Source: Acidobacteriota bacterium
Lineage (GTDB): Bacteria; Acidobacteriota; Blastocatellia; Pyrinomonadales; Pyrinomonadaceae
Assembly: GCA_003222975.1 (NCBI GenBank)
Contig: QHXN01000031.1
Location: 43,960-107,959, forward strand
Direction: 5' to 3'
DNA length: 64,000 nucleotides
The notes under the pieces were generated by a model. The model searched no databases. It worked only from the letters and a program-made list of their open reading frames with translations, and had not been told where the DNA came from. A program made the translations under genes and the position numbers. Shown here one piece after another: positions 50,703 through 62,200 of this stretch (position 1 is its first letter; each line of letters opens with the position of its first letter).

Positions 50703-51968
50703 TCAAGGAGATAAATCATGCCCCGCTGGCGACTTATAAACAACTCCGCCTTTCATCACGAAACGGACGCGCCGCAGGGCCAATACGTCGTGCGTCGGGT
50801 CGCCTTCGACGGCGATCAGGTCGGCCAGCAGTCCCGCCTTCACCAGCCCGATCTTATCCTCCATGTGGAGGACGCGCGCGTCAACGGACGTGGCGGAGCG
50901 CAGCGCATCTATCAAGGGCATGCCGAAGTTCACCATCGCTTCGATCTCGCGAGCGTTGTCGCCGTGAGCGTAAACGCCTACGTCGCTGCCGCTCGCGATG
51001 GTCACGCCCTCCCGGAGGGCTGCTTGGAAGACCTCGCGCTTGTGCGCGGAGTTCGCGCCGGCGATGGAGAGCGTCGGGCAGAGCGCCGTCCCGCGCTCCT
51101 TCATCAGCCTGAACAACTCCGGCGTCCCGCCGTCCCCGTGCTCTACGGTCTCCACGCCGGCCAAGACGGCCCGCCGCATCCCTTCCGTGGTGGTCGCGTG
51201 TGCCGCCACAGGAATCCCGGCGCTCTTGGCAGTCTCGACCGCGAGCTTCAACTCCTCGAGTGAGAAAGTCGGGGCCGCCCCGCTCCTACCCCAGCGGTAA
51301 TCGGCGTAGAGCTTGACCCAGTCGGCGCCTTTGCCGATCTGTTCGCGCACGGCGCGCACTAGGCCCTCCGGGCCGTCGGCCTCCTCCGCGCCCTGCGGGA
51401 CGTTCCACTCCGGCGCGTAGCCTTTCGGCCCGTAGGAGCCGGTCGCCACGATGGCGCGCGTCGCCACGAGCATACGCGGGCCCGGGATTATTCCCTGCTG
51501 AACCGCCTGCTTGAGTCCCACGTCGGCGTAGCCTGCGCCTTCAGTTCCGAGGTCGCGGATCGTTGTGAACCCGGCCAACAAAGTGCTGCGTAGGTGATTG
51601 GTGGCGCGCGCTACCCTCAGACTGAGGGCCTCGCGCGCCACTTGGTCGTTCCACGGCGTTTCGCTGTACGGGTGCAACAGGACGTGTGAGTGCGCTTCGA
51701 TGAGGCCGGGCAGCAGCGTCATCCCCGGCAGTTCGACCACCTTGGCGTCGGCGGGGGCGCGGACTTCTCCCGCGGGCCCCACGGCTTCAATGCGCTCGCC
51801 GCGCACCAGCACCACCCAGCCGTCACGCAGTTGCGCGGATTCGCCGTCGAATACGTGTCCGGGCTTGAGCAGGTAAACGACATCGGACTGAACCGCTCCC
51901 GTCGATTGAGTCCCGCCGGTCGGATAAGCAATCATACAGCACAATATTACCAGGATCATGTAACGCAT
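50703..51968 (-). CDS. Secreted amidohydrolase (imidazolonepropionase/Xaa-Pro type)
   Basis: About 421 residues with a signal peptide. Metal ligands of the amidohydrolase fold are present: HSH in [11 protein letters not shown], Lys in [12 protein letters not shown] (carboxylated in the family), His in [10 protein letters not shown] and VEHGD, and Asp in ASGSDVGVY. Proteins of this kind hydrolyse dipeptides or other cyclic amides. ATG at 51968 is preferred over the GTG at 51977, since GAAGG precedes it by a proper distance. It converges on the tricorn remnant. Confidence 0.88.
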   Translation of the reverse strand: MRYMILVILCCMIAYPTGGTQSTGAVQSDVVYLLKPGHVFDGESAQLRDGWVVLVRGERIEAVGPAGEVRAPADAKVVELPGMTLLPGLIEAHSHVLLHPYSETPWNDQVAREALSLRVARATNHLRSTLLAGFTTIRDLGTEGAGYADVGLKQAVQQGIIPGPRMLVATRAIVATGSYGPKGYAPEWNVPQGAEEADGPEGLVRAVREQIGKGADWVKLYADYRWGRSGAAPTFSLEELKLAVETAKSAGIPVAAHATTTEGMRRAVLAGVETVEHGDGGTPELFRLMKERGTALCPTLSIAGANSAHKREVFQAALREGVTIASGSDVGVYAHGDNAREIEAMVNFGMPLIDALRSATSVDARVLHMEDKIGLVKAGLLADLIAVEGDPTHDVLALRRVRFVMKGGVVYKSPAGHDLSP

Positions 51969-52045
51969 ATTCGCCACCTTCTATAGCGGGAGTTGCGCTT
52001 CACGGCCTCCGCTCATGGTCAGACAAAGAATAATTCCTCATTCGA

Positions 52046-53845
52046 CTAAAACCCTTCCGGCCTTTCCCCCGCCACGCCGAACTCCCGTTCGAGCGCCAGA
52101 CCCACCTGCCCGACCAACCCATCGTCGAACAGACGACCGAGGATCGTGATCCCGTGCGGCACGCGGCGGGGCGGATCGAACTTCGGCAGCGGACTGGCCG
52201 GGTCCGGGGCCCAGTCACTTCGCGCTTCCGAGACCTCGACGAACCCCGCGCGCAGCGTGAGCGACGGATGACCTGTGAAGTTCGTGATGGTGAGCTGCTC
52301 GTCGCGTAGCGACGGCACGATCAGCAGGTCAACGTCTCGGAAGACGCGCGCTATCTCCGAGGCCACCTTGCGCCGGAGCCGGTCGGCCTGCACGAAATCC
52401 ACCGCGGAGAGAAATCGCGCTTGGCGGAAAAGGTTGGGCCACGCGTCCTTGACCTGCATCTTCAACGACCCGAGTCCGCCATTGAGCGCCAACTCCTCGA
52501 ACGACGCCGCGCCCTCGGCGAACAGGATCGGCATCAGCGAGCCGTAGGGCCAGTCGGGGAGCGTCACTTCTTTCAGTTCCATCCCCAGCTTTCTGATCGT
52601 CTCCATCGCCGCACGGTCAACGTCCGTCGCGGGACTCTCTTTCATCCACTGGGCGAGGTAGCCCACTTTCAATCCCGCAACCGAAGCCGCGGCGTCGAAA
52701 TCCAGATGGCTCGGCACGCTCGACGCGTCGCCCGCGTCCGGCCCGCTGATGGCCCGGAGCACGAGCATCGCGTCTTCCACCGAACGCGTCATCGGGCCGA
52801 GCTTGTCCAGAGACCAGCAAAGCGTCATCGCGCCGGTACGTGCCACGCGCCCGAACGTTGGGCGCAGCCCCGTCACGCCGCAACGCATCGCGGGGCTGAC
52901 GATGCTCCCGCCCGTCTCGCTGCCGACGGAAAATGCCACCAGCGCCGCGGCGGTCGCCGCCCCGGGGCCGGCGCTCGACCCCGAAGCGCCCTCCTCCAGA
53001 AGCCACGGGTTCATCGTCTGGCCGCCGAACCAGATGTCGTTCAGGGCGAGCGCGCCGAGCGAGAGCTTCGCCAACATCACCGCGCCGGCGTCGTCGAGCC
53101 TTCTGACCACCGCGGAGTCCGCCGAGGGGACGCGGTTGCGGAACGGCTCAGCGCCGTAGGTGGTCGGAATGTCTTTCGTATCGAGCAGGTCTTTCACGCC
53201 GTAAGGGATGCCGTGCAGCGGGCCGCGGTATTTGCCGGCGGCGATCTCTGCATCCGCCGACTTCGCGCGCGCGAGCGCGTGGTCTCTGGTCAGCGTGATG
53301 ACGGAGCGAATCTTTGGGTCCAACCGTTCGATGCGACTGAGGTAGATATTCGTCAGTCGCTCGGAGGTGAGTTGCCGCGATTCGATCCACCTCGACAGTT
53401 GCGTCACGGGCGCGAACGCGATGTCGTCGTCCGATGACGGCAGCGGTGCGCCGTCGTCCTTCGATCGGACGAACCGATCCGTTGACGACGGCAACACCAG
53501 CCCCGGGAGCATCGGGTTCCAGAGTGTGGCCGGCGCGTCAGTCGCCTCGATTGCCACTTTCCTCGGGCCGGTGCGACGCTCAAGGTACGGGGCCATTGAC
53601 TCGCGCCAAGAGTCGGCGGCCTGCTGGCGCTCGGCGGGCGTCATCGTGACCTGCATCAGCTTCTCGGCCTCGGCGAACGTCGCAGGCGTCACGACTGGGC
53701 CGGAGCCACGGCCTGTGCCGAACGTGGGCGGGGCGCCCGCCGTCGCTGATTGCGGATTGGCAGGCGTCGCCTCTTTGCGACACGCGGCTGCAACGACGAG
53801 AAAGCCAAGGGGCGCGCGTAGCAGGAACTGTCGTCGAGTGTTCAT
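52046..53845 (-). CDS. Amidase-signature enzyme, Tat/lipoprotein-type export
   Basis: 599 residues. The N-terminal RRQFLLRAPLGFLVVAAACR suggests Tat export and a lipid anchor at Cys22. The amidase triad is seen: Lys in YGVKDLLDTK, cis-Ser in GASGSSAGPGAAT and nucleophile Ser in GSETGGSIVSPAMRC. The first 150 residues before the domain are an extra helical part. The substrate could be an amide or peptide; a nearby amidohydrolase suggests related catabolic work. Confidence 0.9.
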   Translation of the reverse strand: MNTRRQFLLRAPLGFLVVAAACRKEATPANPQSATAGAPPTFGTGRGSGPVVTPATFAEAEKLMQVTMTPAERQQAADSWRESMAPYLERRTGPRKVAIEATDAPATLWNPMLPGLVLPSSTDRFVRSKDDGAPLPSSDDDIAFAPVTQLSRWIESRQLTSERLTNIYLSRIERLDPKIRSVITLTRDHALARAKSADAEIAAGKYRGPLHGIPYGVKDLLDTKDIPTTYGAEPFRNRVPSADSAVVRRLDDAGAVMLAKLSLGALALNDIWFGGQTMNPWLLEEGASGSSAGPGAATAAALVAFSVGSETGGSIVSPAMRCGVTGLRPTFGRVARTGAMTLCWSLDKLGPMTRSVEDAMLVLRAISGPDAGDASSVPSHLDFDAAASVAGLKVGYLAQWMKESPATDVDRAAMETIRKLGMELKEVTLPDWPYGSLMPILFAEGAASFEELALNGGLGSLKMQVKDAWPNLFRQARFLSAVDFVQADRLRRKVASEIARVFRDVDLLIVPSLRDEQLTITNFTGHPSLTLRAGFVEVSEARSDWAPDPASPLPKFDPPRRVPHGITILGRLFDDGLVGQVGLALEREFGVAGERPEGF

Positions 53846-54116
53846 AGGATGAGGAGACTACTCTCACCTGATTACCGGGGCAAGCCGGGGCGCTCAAAGC
53901 AACTCAAGAAAACAATTCTCACTTGCCACACGCCGTCGTAGAGCCGCAGCGGGGCGTAAGGGTCATCCGAAGGCGCTGGAGCGGTTGCTCAAAATAGAGT
54001 TTGCGAGCAGAACTAAAACTGCCAGACGCATGAAACATCTCCTTTAGTATGTCAGCGAATACTTCTTCACCGGCCCCGCGCGGTCTGCGCCAATGATCAT
54101 CGCTCTCGAAATACTT
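53846..54116. other. Intergenic stretch, no gene seen
   Basis: This region upstream of the amidase start should hold its promoter. I found no coherent frame, hairpin of note or known site. The 3' end of the broken PhzF gene lies beyond it. Confidence 0.35.
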
Positions 54117-54497
54117 TCATAAGAAAATTTTGCCTTCAAGGAAAGGCACTGCGCGACCGGCGATCCGTACACGCGCGCCGCAGTCTTCGCACAACAGTTC
54201 GCCGCCGCGCAGGGAGAGTTGCCGCGCCCGAAGTCTGGTCTTGCCCAGTCGTCTGGACCAATACGGATCAGTGTGCAATGCGCCGAGCCGGTGACAGAGT
54301 CTTCAGGCACGCCCCTTGACGGCGCGAAATAGCGGGAGACAAAATCCACTTCGCTGCCCGGAGCAGTCAGGATCACGTTGCGCGGGGCCAACGCAGCCAA
54401 CCCCTTCATGTCCGGCTGGAGCGCACGCACGCACCTCCGTCTCATAGACAGCCAGATATGGAAGTCGCGTTCGATCTTGTGAGCAGTTTTGGCGGTC
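54117..54497 (-). pseudogene. PhzF-family gene with two frameshifts and no N-terminus
   Basis: Three pieces in different frames join into a PhzF C-terminal domain. They are RLPYLAVYETEVRA, then (after a CGTG duplication) LQPDMKGLAALAPRNVILTA with FVSRYFAPSRGVPEDSVTGS, then (after loss of one C near 54268) PYWSRRLGKTRLRARQLSLR with GGELLCEDCGARVRIAGRAV and a stop at 54117. The N-terminal domain with the active-site Glu is absent. PhzF proteins isomerise small metabolites; this one is dead. Confidence 0.72.
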
Positions 54498-54599
54498 ATC
54501 AGTCTTCGTCCCTCTCTGATGCCAACGCTGAAATGGCGTCCTCGAAAGGGAGGCGCGTCGCGGGCACCTTCCAGAACGTGGCGTCATTGAGTCTAGCTC

Positions 54600-56738
54600 T
54601 TAGAGGTTAGGGCTGCGCGGGAACTTCACGAACGGCAGGCGCGTGCCGCGGACGATTATTTGGTCGGAGCGGATCGCGGCGGGCGCTTCGTAGCCGTTGC
54701 TGCCGGCGGCGGCGATGATATCGTCCTGGTCAACGCCGTCGCCGCTGACGCCGACGCCGCCCACAAGCTCGCCGTTCTTGTAGAGTGGGACGCTGCCCGG
54801 AAAGATTTGGATGCCGTTCGGTATGTTTGGAATCGTCGTGCAGCGCACGTCCGCCCCGCCCAAGGCGGCGAGCAGGTTCGTTTTGATGAGGTCGAGTTGC
54901 AGGCCGTCGTTGAAGACGCTCCACTCCGTGATCTCGCGGCTGAACGGCCCCGCAGGGTTCGGGTTCAGCCCGTCCGGGTAGAAGGGGCGCGAGAGGAATC
55001 CGCCCGCGCGGTCGGAGAACGCGACCGAGCCGTCGAGCTTGAGTCCGTCGGCTGCGGCGCGGTCAACGTAACCGCCGAGCCCCGCGCCGCGGAGCAACGT
55101 CGCGGCGTTGCGGTTCGAGTAGAAGGCTGCGGTGCGCGCCTTCTGCGCCGACACGTCGAAGCCGAAGACGGGCGCGTCCGTCATGCGGAAGATGCCGAGG
55201 ACGTTGCCGTCAACGTCAACGACAGTAATCGAGACGCGCGTGGCACTCCCCAACGGTTGTCGTATCGCGGCGCGCGTGATGTCGGCCTGCTGCGCCGCCT
55301 GACTGATGATACGCTGCACGTCGGCCGCCGTCAGGGTGTTGGACGACGCGGAAGAACTGCCCGTGAATGGGAAGAAGCGAGTGTCAACAGCGCCGCTCAC
55401 GCTTCCCACGGTCGCGGCCACGAACTCGGAGGGCTGCGCGGCGAGCACAGGGGAAGTGAGTGAGCCGGTCAGCGAAGGGAAGGGAATCGTCGAGGGTCGC
55501 GGCGCGTCTGCATCTGTCACGTTGAGGTAGGCGAGGCGCACGCCGCCCGCGATGATGTTGTCGCCGCGTATCAAGTCCGGCGGTTGGAAGCCGCGTTGCG
55601 CGGCGACGGCTATCAACTCCTCGAAGGGCTTGTCGAAGTCCGTTGGGTCTTTATCTAAAGTGTAGAGTCCGTCGCCCTCGATGCCGACGCCGCCCACGGC
55701 GACTCCGTTCTTGTAGAGCGGCGCGCTGCCCGCGTCGGCGGAGAGGCCGAGCGGGAGCGCGGGGCGCTTGATGTCGCTGCAAGGCAGTTGCGAGAACTGC
55801 ACGCCGAAGAGCGGGCCGCCCGGCTGGAACGAGACACCCGGCGGAAAATGTTCCTGGATGATGAAGCTCGCGGTGCGCGTCGTGAAGGCGTTGCCCTCGG
55901 TGCTGAAGACGCTGGCCGTGCCCGCTTTTGAAATCGCGGCGAGCGACGCGGGCACGTCGAGTCCCTCAAGCCCCTGACCCGCGCGACCGCCGCCCGTGAT
56001 GTGTGTCGTCGCGGGCGCGCCCGTCATCTGAAAGACGCCGAGCACATTTCCTTCGCGGTCTGTGACGGCGACCGTCACCGCGCGGTTCAACACGGCTGCT
56101 GCCGAGACGGCCTGCGCGATCACGGTCTGCACATCCGCCACGTTGAGGTTGCCCGCCGTGACGGGGTTCGTGTTCGGAGTCGGCGCGGCTGCTGCCGTCG
56201 CGGGTGTCGGTATGGCTCCGATGTCGTCGGGCGGGCCACCGCCGACGTGGCCGACTCCGACGCGCACGCGGTTGCTCGCCGCGCCGCGGTAACTTATCCG
56301 CACCAGCACGTCGCCGACATCTCCTAGGTCGTCGTTCAGACGGACGACCACGGAACTCATCCACTCCTGCCCCGGAACCGGGCCGACATGCTCGACCGCG
56401 AGCGGGTACGTGCGCCCCGCCGCGTCCACGGCGTCAGCCGTGACGGCGGAAGCGTCTTCGCCCGCCGCGAGGTGCAGGTTCATCGCGAAGAGCATCACGC
56501 GCGTCCGCGCGTCGGTGCCGAACGGTAAGGGCGAGGTCGGCGCGAAAGGCTCGCGCAGGCGCGTCACGGATTCGAGCGCGACGGCGCGCGTCGAGCCGGC
56601 CTCGCTGATGAGCACGGGACTGGCGGACTGCGCCGACGAGAGGCGCGCCGGGGCCGAAAGAAGTGCGGCGACGGCGAGCAAGAGTGCCGCGAGCAGCAGC
56701 CGTCGGTTCGTGGGCGGCGATGTGGGAGTCCTCATCAT
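54600..56738 (-). CDS. Secreted protein with two GlcG/HbpS-like domains
   Basis: About 712 residues with a signal peptide (to about 36). Two copies of a GlcG/HbpS (haem-degrading or haem-binding, PF03928) domain appear: one begins near VADVQTVIAQAVSAAAVLNR, the second near AADVQRIISQAAQQADITRA. Each closes with a GVGIEGDG or GVGVSGDG turn. The N-terminal 130 residues form a separate beta-rich domain. In other bacteria HbpS binds haem or cobalamin and acts in redox sensing. It is divergent from the outer-membrane barrel and cytochrome genes, which makes haem or redox handling plausible. Confidence 0.8.
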   Translation of the reverse strand: MMRTPTSPPTNRRLLLAALLLAVAALLSAPARLSSAQSASPVLISEAGSTRAVALESVTRLREPFAPTSPLPFGTDARTRVMLFAMNLHLAAGEDASAVTADAVDAAGRTYPLAVEHVGPVPGQEWMSSVVVRLNDDLGDVGDVLVRISYRGAASNRVRVGVGHVGGGPPDDIGAIPTPATAAAAPTPNTNPVTAGNLNVADVQTVIAQAVSAAAVLNRAVTVAVTDREGNVLGVFQMTGAPATTHITGGGRAGQGLEGLDVPASLAAISKAGTASVFSTEGNAFTTRTASFIIQEHFPPGVSFQPGGPLFGVQFSQLPCSDIKRPALPLGLSADAGSAPLYKNGVAVGGVGIEGDGLYTLDKDPTDFDKPFEELIAVAAQRGFQPPDLIRGDNIIAGGVRLAYLNVTDADAPRPSTIPFPSLTGSLTSPVLAAQPSEFVAATVGSVSGAVDTRFFPFTGSSSASSNTLTAADVQRIISQAAQQADITRAAIRQPLGSATRVSITVVDVDGNVLGIFRMTDAPVFGFDVSAQKARTAAFYSNRNAATLLRGAGLGGYVDRAAADGLKLDGSVAFSDRAGGFLSRPFYPDGLNPNPAGPFSREITEWSVFNDGLQLDLIKTNLLAALGGADVRCTTIPNIPNGIQIFPGSVPLYKNGELVGGVGVSGDGVDQDDIIAAAGSNGYEAPAAIRSDQIIVRGTRLPFVKFPRSPNL

Positions 56739-57062
56739 AAAGAGAAAATGGCGGCGGCGTATCTTCGTAGTCGGCGCGTGCGTTTTTCGACGGGACACAA
56801 TCTAACACTACTCCGCCCTGAGTCAAGATACTTTGTTCGCGCGCGGGGGTTCTCGAACGCCGCCCCGACGGGCTTTATTCGAGTCGCAGCGCCCCGGCGC
56901 GACGTATTTTATTGTCGCAGGAGTGCCCGCCGTGCTAAAAGAGGGCCTTCACGGTTTCAAAAAACAGACTTGAAAAGAACAAGGCGGTCTTCGGGCAAGC
57001 TCCAGCGGTTCTGTTTTCTACTCCGACGACGGGCGGCGCTTTCAAGCCGTCTGAGACATTCC

Positions 57063-59222
57063 ATGTTTCATATTCTTCCCCGAACCCTTCCGACCGCGTG
57101 CGCCGTGCTCCTCTTTTTCGCCGCCGCGTCAGCCGCCGCGGCGCAGGAGCGCGGGCGCCTGACGGGCCGCGTCCTCGACTCCGCCGGCACGTCCGCCGCG
57201 GGCGTGGGCGGCGTCACAGTCGTCGCCGTCAATCAAGTCAGCACCAAGTCCTACCGCGCCCGGACGAAACCCGACGGCACGTACTCACTGCAACTCCCCG
57301 CGGGCGCGTACCGCGTCCGACTGGAAGCACCGTTCAAAGCGAGCTTCGACAGCAAAGGCAAGTACGGCCCCTTCGCCTTACCGCGCGGCGAGGCGTTGGA
57401 GAACGTTGATGTCGAGCCGAGCCGCGACACGACGCTCGACATCACGCTCGCGAAGAAGGAGGGCGCGACGCAGGAGATTACGCCGCCCGCGGGCAAGGGC
57501 GACGAAAATAGGCCGAACGGCTACGCGGGCGCGTCGGGCGTGAAGACGGAAGCGCCGACGCGACCCGACCGCGTGCCCGTGCGCGACCGCTGGCGCATAG
57601 GCTTCCCCGAATACAGTCGCTACGGAAGCGTCGCGGGCGGGCGCGACATAATGTTCCGCCGCGGGAGCGCGCTCAACCCCTACGACCAGAGCATACTCAA
57701 AGGCGACTACCCCGTCTTCGGCCAACACCTCTTCATGATCCTCTCGGCGACGAGCTTCACCGCCGTCCAGCAGCAGCGCACGCCCACGCCCTCGAACGTG
57801 AGCAGCGCGCGGCCCGGCAGCGCCGAGTTCTTCGGTAAGCCCGAAGTGCTCGCCCTCGACCAGGTGCTCCAGTTCTCCTTCGAGATGTTCGGCGGCGACT
57901 CGACCTTCAAGCCGCGGCAGTGGGCGATCAAGATTTCTCCGACCTTCAGCCTGCCGAACTACGTCCGCGCCCGCGAGCAGGGCGTCATCAACATTGACCC
58001 GCGCCGCGGCACGAGCCGCACGGACTGGCACTTCTCACTGGAAGACGCCTTCGCCGAGGTCAAGCTCGAAGACGTGAACGCCAATTACGACGCCGTCTCT
58101 TTGCGCGTCGGCATCCAGCCCTTCGTCTCCGACTTCCGCGGCTTCATATTCACCGACAATAACCTCGGCGCTCGCCTCTTCGGCGCGTTCCGAAACAACC
58201 GATACCAGTTCAACCTCGCATACTTCGCGCAGCTCGAAAAGGACACAAACAGCGGACTCAACCGCTTCGACCGCCGCCAGCAGAACGTCTACGTCGCAAA
58301 CCTCTACAAGCAGGACTTTCTCGCGAAGGGCTACACGGCGCAACTCAGTTTCCACTTCAACGACGACCGGCGCAGCATCCAGTTCGACCGCAACGGATTT
58401 CAAGTTCGCCCTGCGGTCGTCGGCGACGCGCGCCCGCACTCGATCAAGGTCGGATACCTCGGCTTCTCCGGCGACGGCCACATCGGCAAGCTCAACCTGA
58501 CAAACTCATACTACTTCGCGCTCGGCACGGACTCGCGCAATCCCATCGCCGGGCGACAGACTCGTATCAAGGCGCACATGGCCGCCGCCGAGACCTCGAT
58601 GGACAAGGACTACCAGCGCTTCCGCGCCTCCTTCTTCTTCGCTTCGGGAGACAAGGACCCGACCGACAACAAGGCGACGGGCTTCGACTCCATACTCGAC
58701 GACCCGAACTTCGTCGGCGGTCAGTTCTCCTTCTGGAACCGCGTCGGCATCCCGCTCGCGGGAACTGCCGTCGGGCTTGTCCAGCCCTTGAGCCTCCTGC
58801 CTTCTTTGCGCAGCAGCAAGACGCAGGGGCAGGCGAACTTCGTCAACCCCGGCATACTCATCGGCAACCTCGGCTACGATCTGGAACTGACGCAGCGCAT
58901 CAAGGCCGTCTTCAACTTCAACTACCTGCGCTTTCATCGAACTGAGCCGCTCGAATATTTACTTTTCCAGAACCACATCCGCCACGACATCGGCGAAGAC
59001 TTGAGCGTCGGCGTCGCCTATCGCCCGCGGCTCATTAACAACATCACGCTCAACTTCGGCGCGGCGATGCTGAAACCCGGCAAGGGCTTCCGCGACATCT
59101 TCACGGACAGCACGCGCAACTGCCCGCCCAACGTGCGCAGCTTCTGCACGCCGGACAACACCGTGATTGACCCGTCGAAGCCGCTCTACGCGCTCTTCGG
59201 CTCGGTCAGATTCTCATTCTGA
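57063..59222 (+). CDS. Outer-membrane beta-barrel with carboxypeptidase-like N-domain
   Basis: About 719 residues. A signal peptide (1-25) is followed by a carboxypeptidase regulatory-like beta-sandwich ([20 protein letters not shown], residues 28-120). A linker leads to a long region of alternating hydrophobic strands with many aromatic ends and a closing Phe ([12 protein letters not shown]), as in outer-membrane barrels. The ORF opens at 56748 but the ATG at 57063 starts the signal. The multihaem cytochrome gene follows 28 bp downstream, so the two are one operon. Confidence 0.8.
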   Translation: MFHILPRTLPTACAVLLFFAAASAAAAQERGRLTGRVLDSAGTSAAGVGGVTVVAVNQVSTKSYRARTKPDGTYSLQLPAGAYRVRLEAPFKASFDSKGKYGPFALPRGEALENVDVEPSRDTTLDITLAKKEGATQEITPPAGKGDENRPNGYAGASGVKTEAPTRPDRVPVRDRWRIGFPEYSRYGSVAGGRDIMFRRGSALNPYDQSILKGDYPVFGQHLFMILSATSFTAVQQQRTPTPSNVSSARPGSAEFFGKPEVLALDQVLQFSFEMFGGDSTFKPRQWAIKISPTFSLPNYVRAREQGVINIDPRRGTSRTDWHFSLEDAFAEVKLEDVNANYDAVSLRVGIQPFVSDFRGFIFTDNNLGARLFGAFRNNRYQFNLAYFAQLEKDTNSGLNRFDRRQQNVYVANLYKQDFLAKGYTAQLSFHFNDDRRSIQFDRNGFQVRPAVVGDARPHSIKVGYLGFSGDGHIGKLNLTNSYYFALGTDSRNPIAGRQTRIKAHMAAAETSMDKDYQRFRASFFFASGDKDPTDNKATGFDSILDDPNFVGGQFSFWNRVGIPLAGTAVGLVQPLSLLPSLRSSKTQGQANFVNPGILIGNLGYDLELTQRIKAVFNFNYLRFHRTEPLEYLLFQNHIRHDIGEDLSVGVAYRPRLINNITLNFGAAMLKPGKGFRDIFTDSTRNCPPNVRSFCTPDNTVIDPSKPLYALFGSVRFSF

Positions 59223-59250
59223 TTTCGACCGCGGGAACAACGGAGGGCAC

Positions 59251-62200
59251 ATGCATCGGCACAGTTCGGTTGACGGGTTCAAAATCTTTCTCTCGCTCGC
59301 GGCGCTCTGCGCGCTTGGCCTGCTCGCGCTCGGCGGCGTCCGCTCCTCGGCGCGCGGCGGCAAGACGGCGCACGCCCCCGCACGCGCCTCGCGCGGCGAC
59401 ACGAACGGCGCTCCCGCCCCGGCGGCGACGGACGCGCTGAAGCCGACCGCCTCGCACCCGCCGGCCCCAACGCGCGCCGCGCGCCTTCAAACTCCTGCAC
59501 AAGCGAAGCCGACACCCGCGCAGGCGAAGCCGAGTCCCGCGCCGTCGCCCGCGCAGGCCGAGCAGCCGAAGGTCGAGGGCTGCATTAGTTGTCACGGCCA
59601 GACCGAGCCGATGCACAAGACGCGCGACGGCAAGCTCAAAGAGGACGGAACCGACCGGCAGAATCTCACCTGCACCTCTTGTCACGGCGGCAACCCTGTC
59701 TCCCAACTCGACGACGCGTCGCGCGGCAGGCTACACCACGGCGACGCGGAGTTCGACAAGGTTATGAAGTCGGCGCACGTCGCGCCGCGCTACCCCGACC
59801 GCTGGGCAGGCCGTGACGGCAAATATTCGAGCGCGAACCCCGAACGCACGAACGCCCTGCTCGCCGCCGAGAGCCGCGAGTTCGTCCGCTTCGTAAACCC
59901 CGGCGACTTCCGCGTCGCCGAACTCACGTGCGCCTCGACGGGCTGTCACACTTCGGAAGTCGCCGCCGCGCGCAACAGCATGATGCGCCACGGCGCGATG
60001 CTCTGGGGCGCGGCCCTCTACAACAACGGCGGCTACCCCGTCAAAGACACACGCTTCGGCGAGAGCTACAGCGAGGAGGCCGGCGCTCCCGAAAGGATGA
60101 TTCAACTCCCGCCGCCCTCGCCCGCGACGCGCACGTGGACGGGCGTTCTCTCCTGGCTCGACCCTTTGCCGCGCTGGGAGATTTCGCAGCCGGGCAACAT
60201 CCTGCGCGTCTTCGAGCGCGGCGGTCGCGGTCGTCAGGAGGTGGGCCTGCCCGAACGCGAGAGCGACCCCGGCAAGCCCGACAAGGGCTTAAGCGCGCGC
60301 GGACTCGGAACCTTGAACCGCACAGACCCCGTCTATCTCGGCTTGCAGAAGACGCGACTCTTAGACCCGGCGCTCAACTTCCTCGGCACGAACGACCACC
60401 CCGGCGACTACCGCTCGTCGGGCTGCACGGCCTGTCACGTCGTCTATGCAAACGACCGCAGCCCGGTCTATTCGAGTCCCGTCTGGGCGCGATACGGCAA
60501 CCGCGGCACGACCGCCACCGACGACGAGCAGCTCAAAGACAAAAAGGACGAGCCGGGCCACCCCATCAAGCACCAGTTCACCAATCAGATTCCGACCTCG
60601 CAGTGCATGACCTGTCACATGCACCCCGGCAACAACATGGTCGCGACGTACCTCGGCCTGCTCTGGTGGGACAACGAGACTGACGCGCGCGCCGCAGGGA
60701 TGTACCCGTCGAAGCAGCGCGACATCTCTTCGGAAGAGGAGTACAGAAAACTCGACTCGAATCCCGAAGGCTCTTCGGTGCGCGGCAACTGGTCCGACCC
60801 CGCCTTCCTTGAGAAGACCGGGACGGACGAGGTCAACTCGCGCATGGAGCGCACGCAGTTCGCAGACTTCCACGGCCACGGCTGGATGTTCCGCGCCGTC
60901 TTCAAGCGCGACCGCGAGGGCTTCATGCTCGACGCGAACGGCGAGCGCGTGCGAGACGTGACGCCGGACAAGCTCAAACAGTCGGTCGAGTACCGCGACA
61001 ACGCGAGCGACACGACCACGCCGCCGCCCGCGGGGCTTCCAGTCCACCTCAAAGACATCCACCTTGAGAAGGGCATGCACTGCGTTGACTGCCACTTCCA
61101 GCAGGACGCGCACGGCAACGGCATCCTCTACAACGAGCCGCGCGCCGCCGTCGAGATTGACTGCATTGACTGTCACGGCACCGTCAAAGAGCCGGCGAAG
61201 CTCGTCACTTCGAGCTTCGCCGCCGGGATAAATCTGGTCGAGCCTGCCGACGGCCAGAGCGTCAAGGACGGAATCTACATGAGAGGTCAGGGGCGCAACC
61301 TCGTCCGCGACCTCAAGACGCCCTTCACGCGCAGGAGCGGCGGGCAGCAGGTCGCCATCCCCGTCTTCCAGCGCATCAACAGCGACCAGGACAAGCAGGA
61401 CTCCACGGGGAAGAGCGTGAAGCTCCACGCGGGCGACATCGTCCAGAACTCGATGGTTGAGCCGGGGCGCTGGTGGAGGGTCAAGCAGACGGCTTACACC
61501 GTGACGAAGACGAAGGGGCACGAGGCCGACTACAACTGGCGCTCGGCCTACGCCAAGACCGTCCGCATTGACGAGAACAAAAAAGAGGTCTGGGGCGAAG
61601 TGCCTTCGGACGAGAGCAAGCTCGCGCACACGAATCAGAACATGACCTGCTACTCGTGCCACTCTTCCTGGATGACGAGTTGCTTCGGCTGCCACCTCTC
61701 GATGCGCGCCAACGCAAAGATGCCGAACCGCCATTTCGAGGGCGAGACATCGCGCAACTTCACGACCTACAACTTCCAGGTGCTGCGCGACGACATCTTT
61801 ATGCTGGGCAGGGACGGCACGGTCACGGGCCACCGCGTCGCGCCCGCCGCCTCGCGCTCGGCTGTACTCGTCAGTTCGCAGAACCAGAACCGCGAGTGGA
61901 TTTACTCGCAGCAGCAGACCATCTCCGCCGAGGGCTTTTCCGGCCAGTCCTTCGCCACGCACGTCCCGCACACGGTGCGGGCGACGGAGACGAAGACCTG
62001 CTCCGACTGTCACGTCTCAGACCGCGGCGACAACAACGCCTGGATGGCGCAGCTATTCATGCAGGGCACGAACTTCGTCAACTTCATGGGGCGCTACGTC
62101 TATGTCGCCTCGGAGGACGCGCTCGAAGTCGTCCCCGTCACAGAACACGACGAGCCGCAGGCCGTCATCGGCAGCACGCTTCAGGAAGTCGCCTACCCCG

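Noticed and set aside
60361..62013. Minus-strand ORF of 550 residues.
   Set aside because: Antisense to the ten-haem cytochrome; composition is dominated by Val, Arg, His and Leu in no known pattern.
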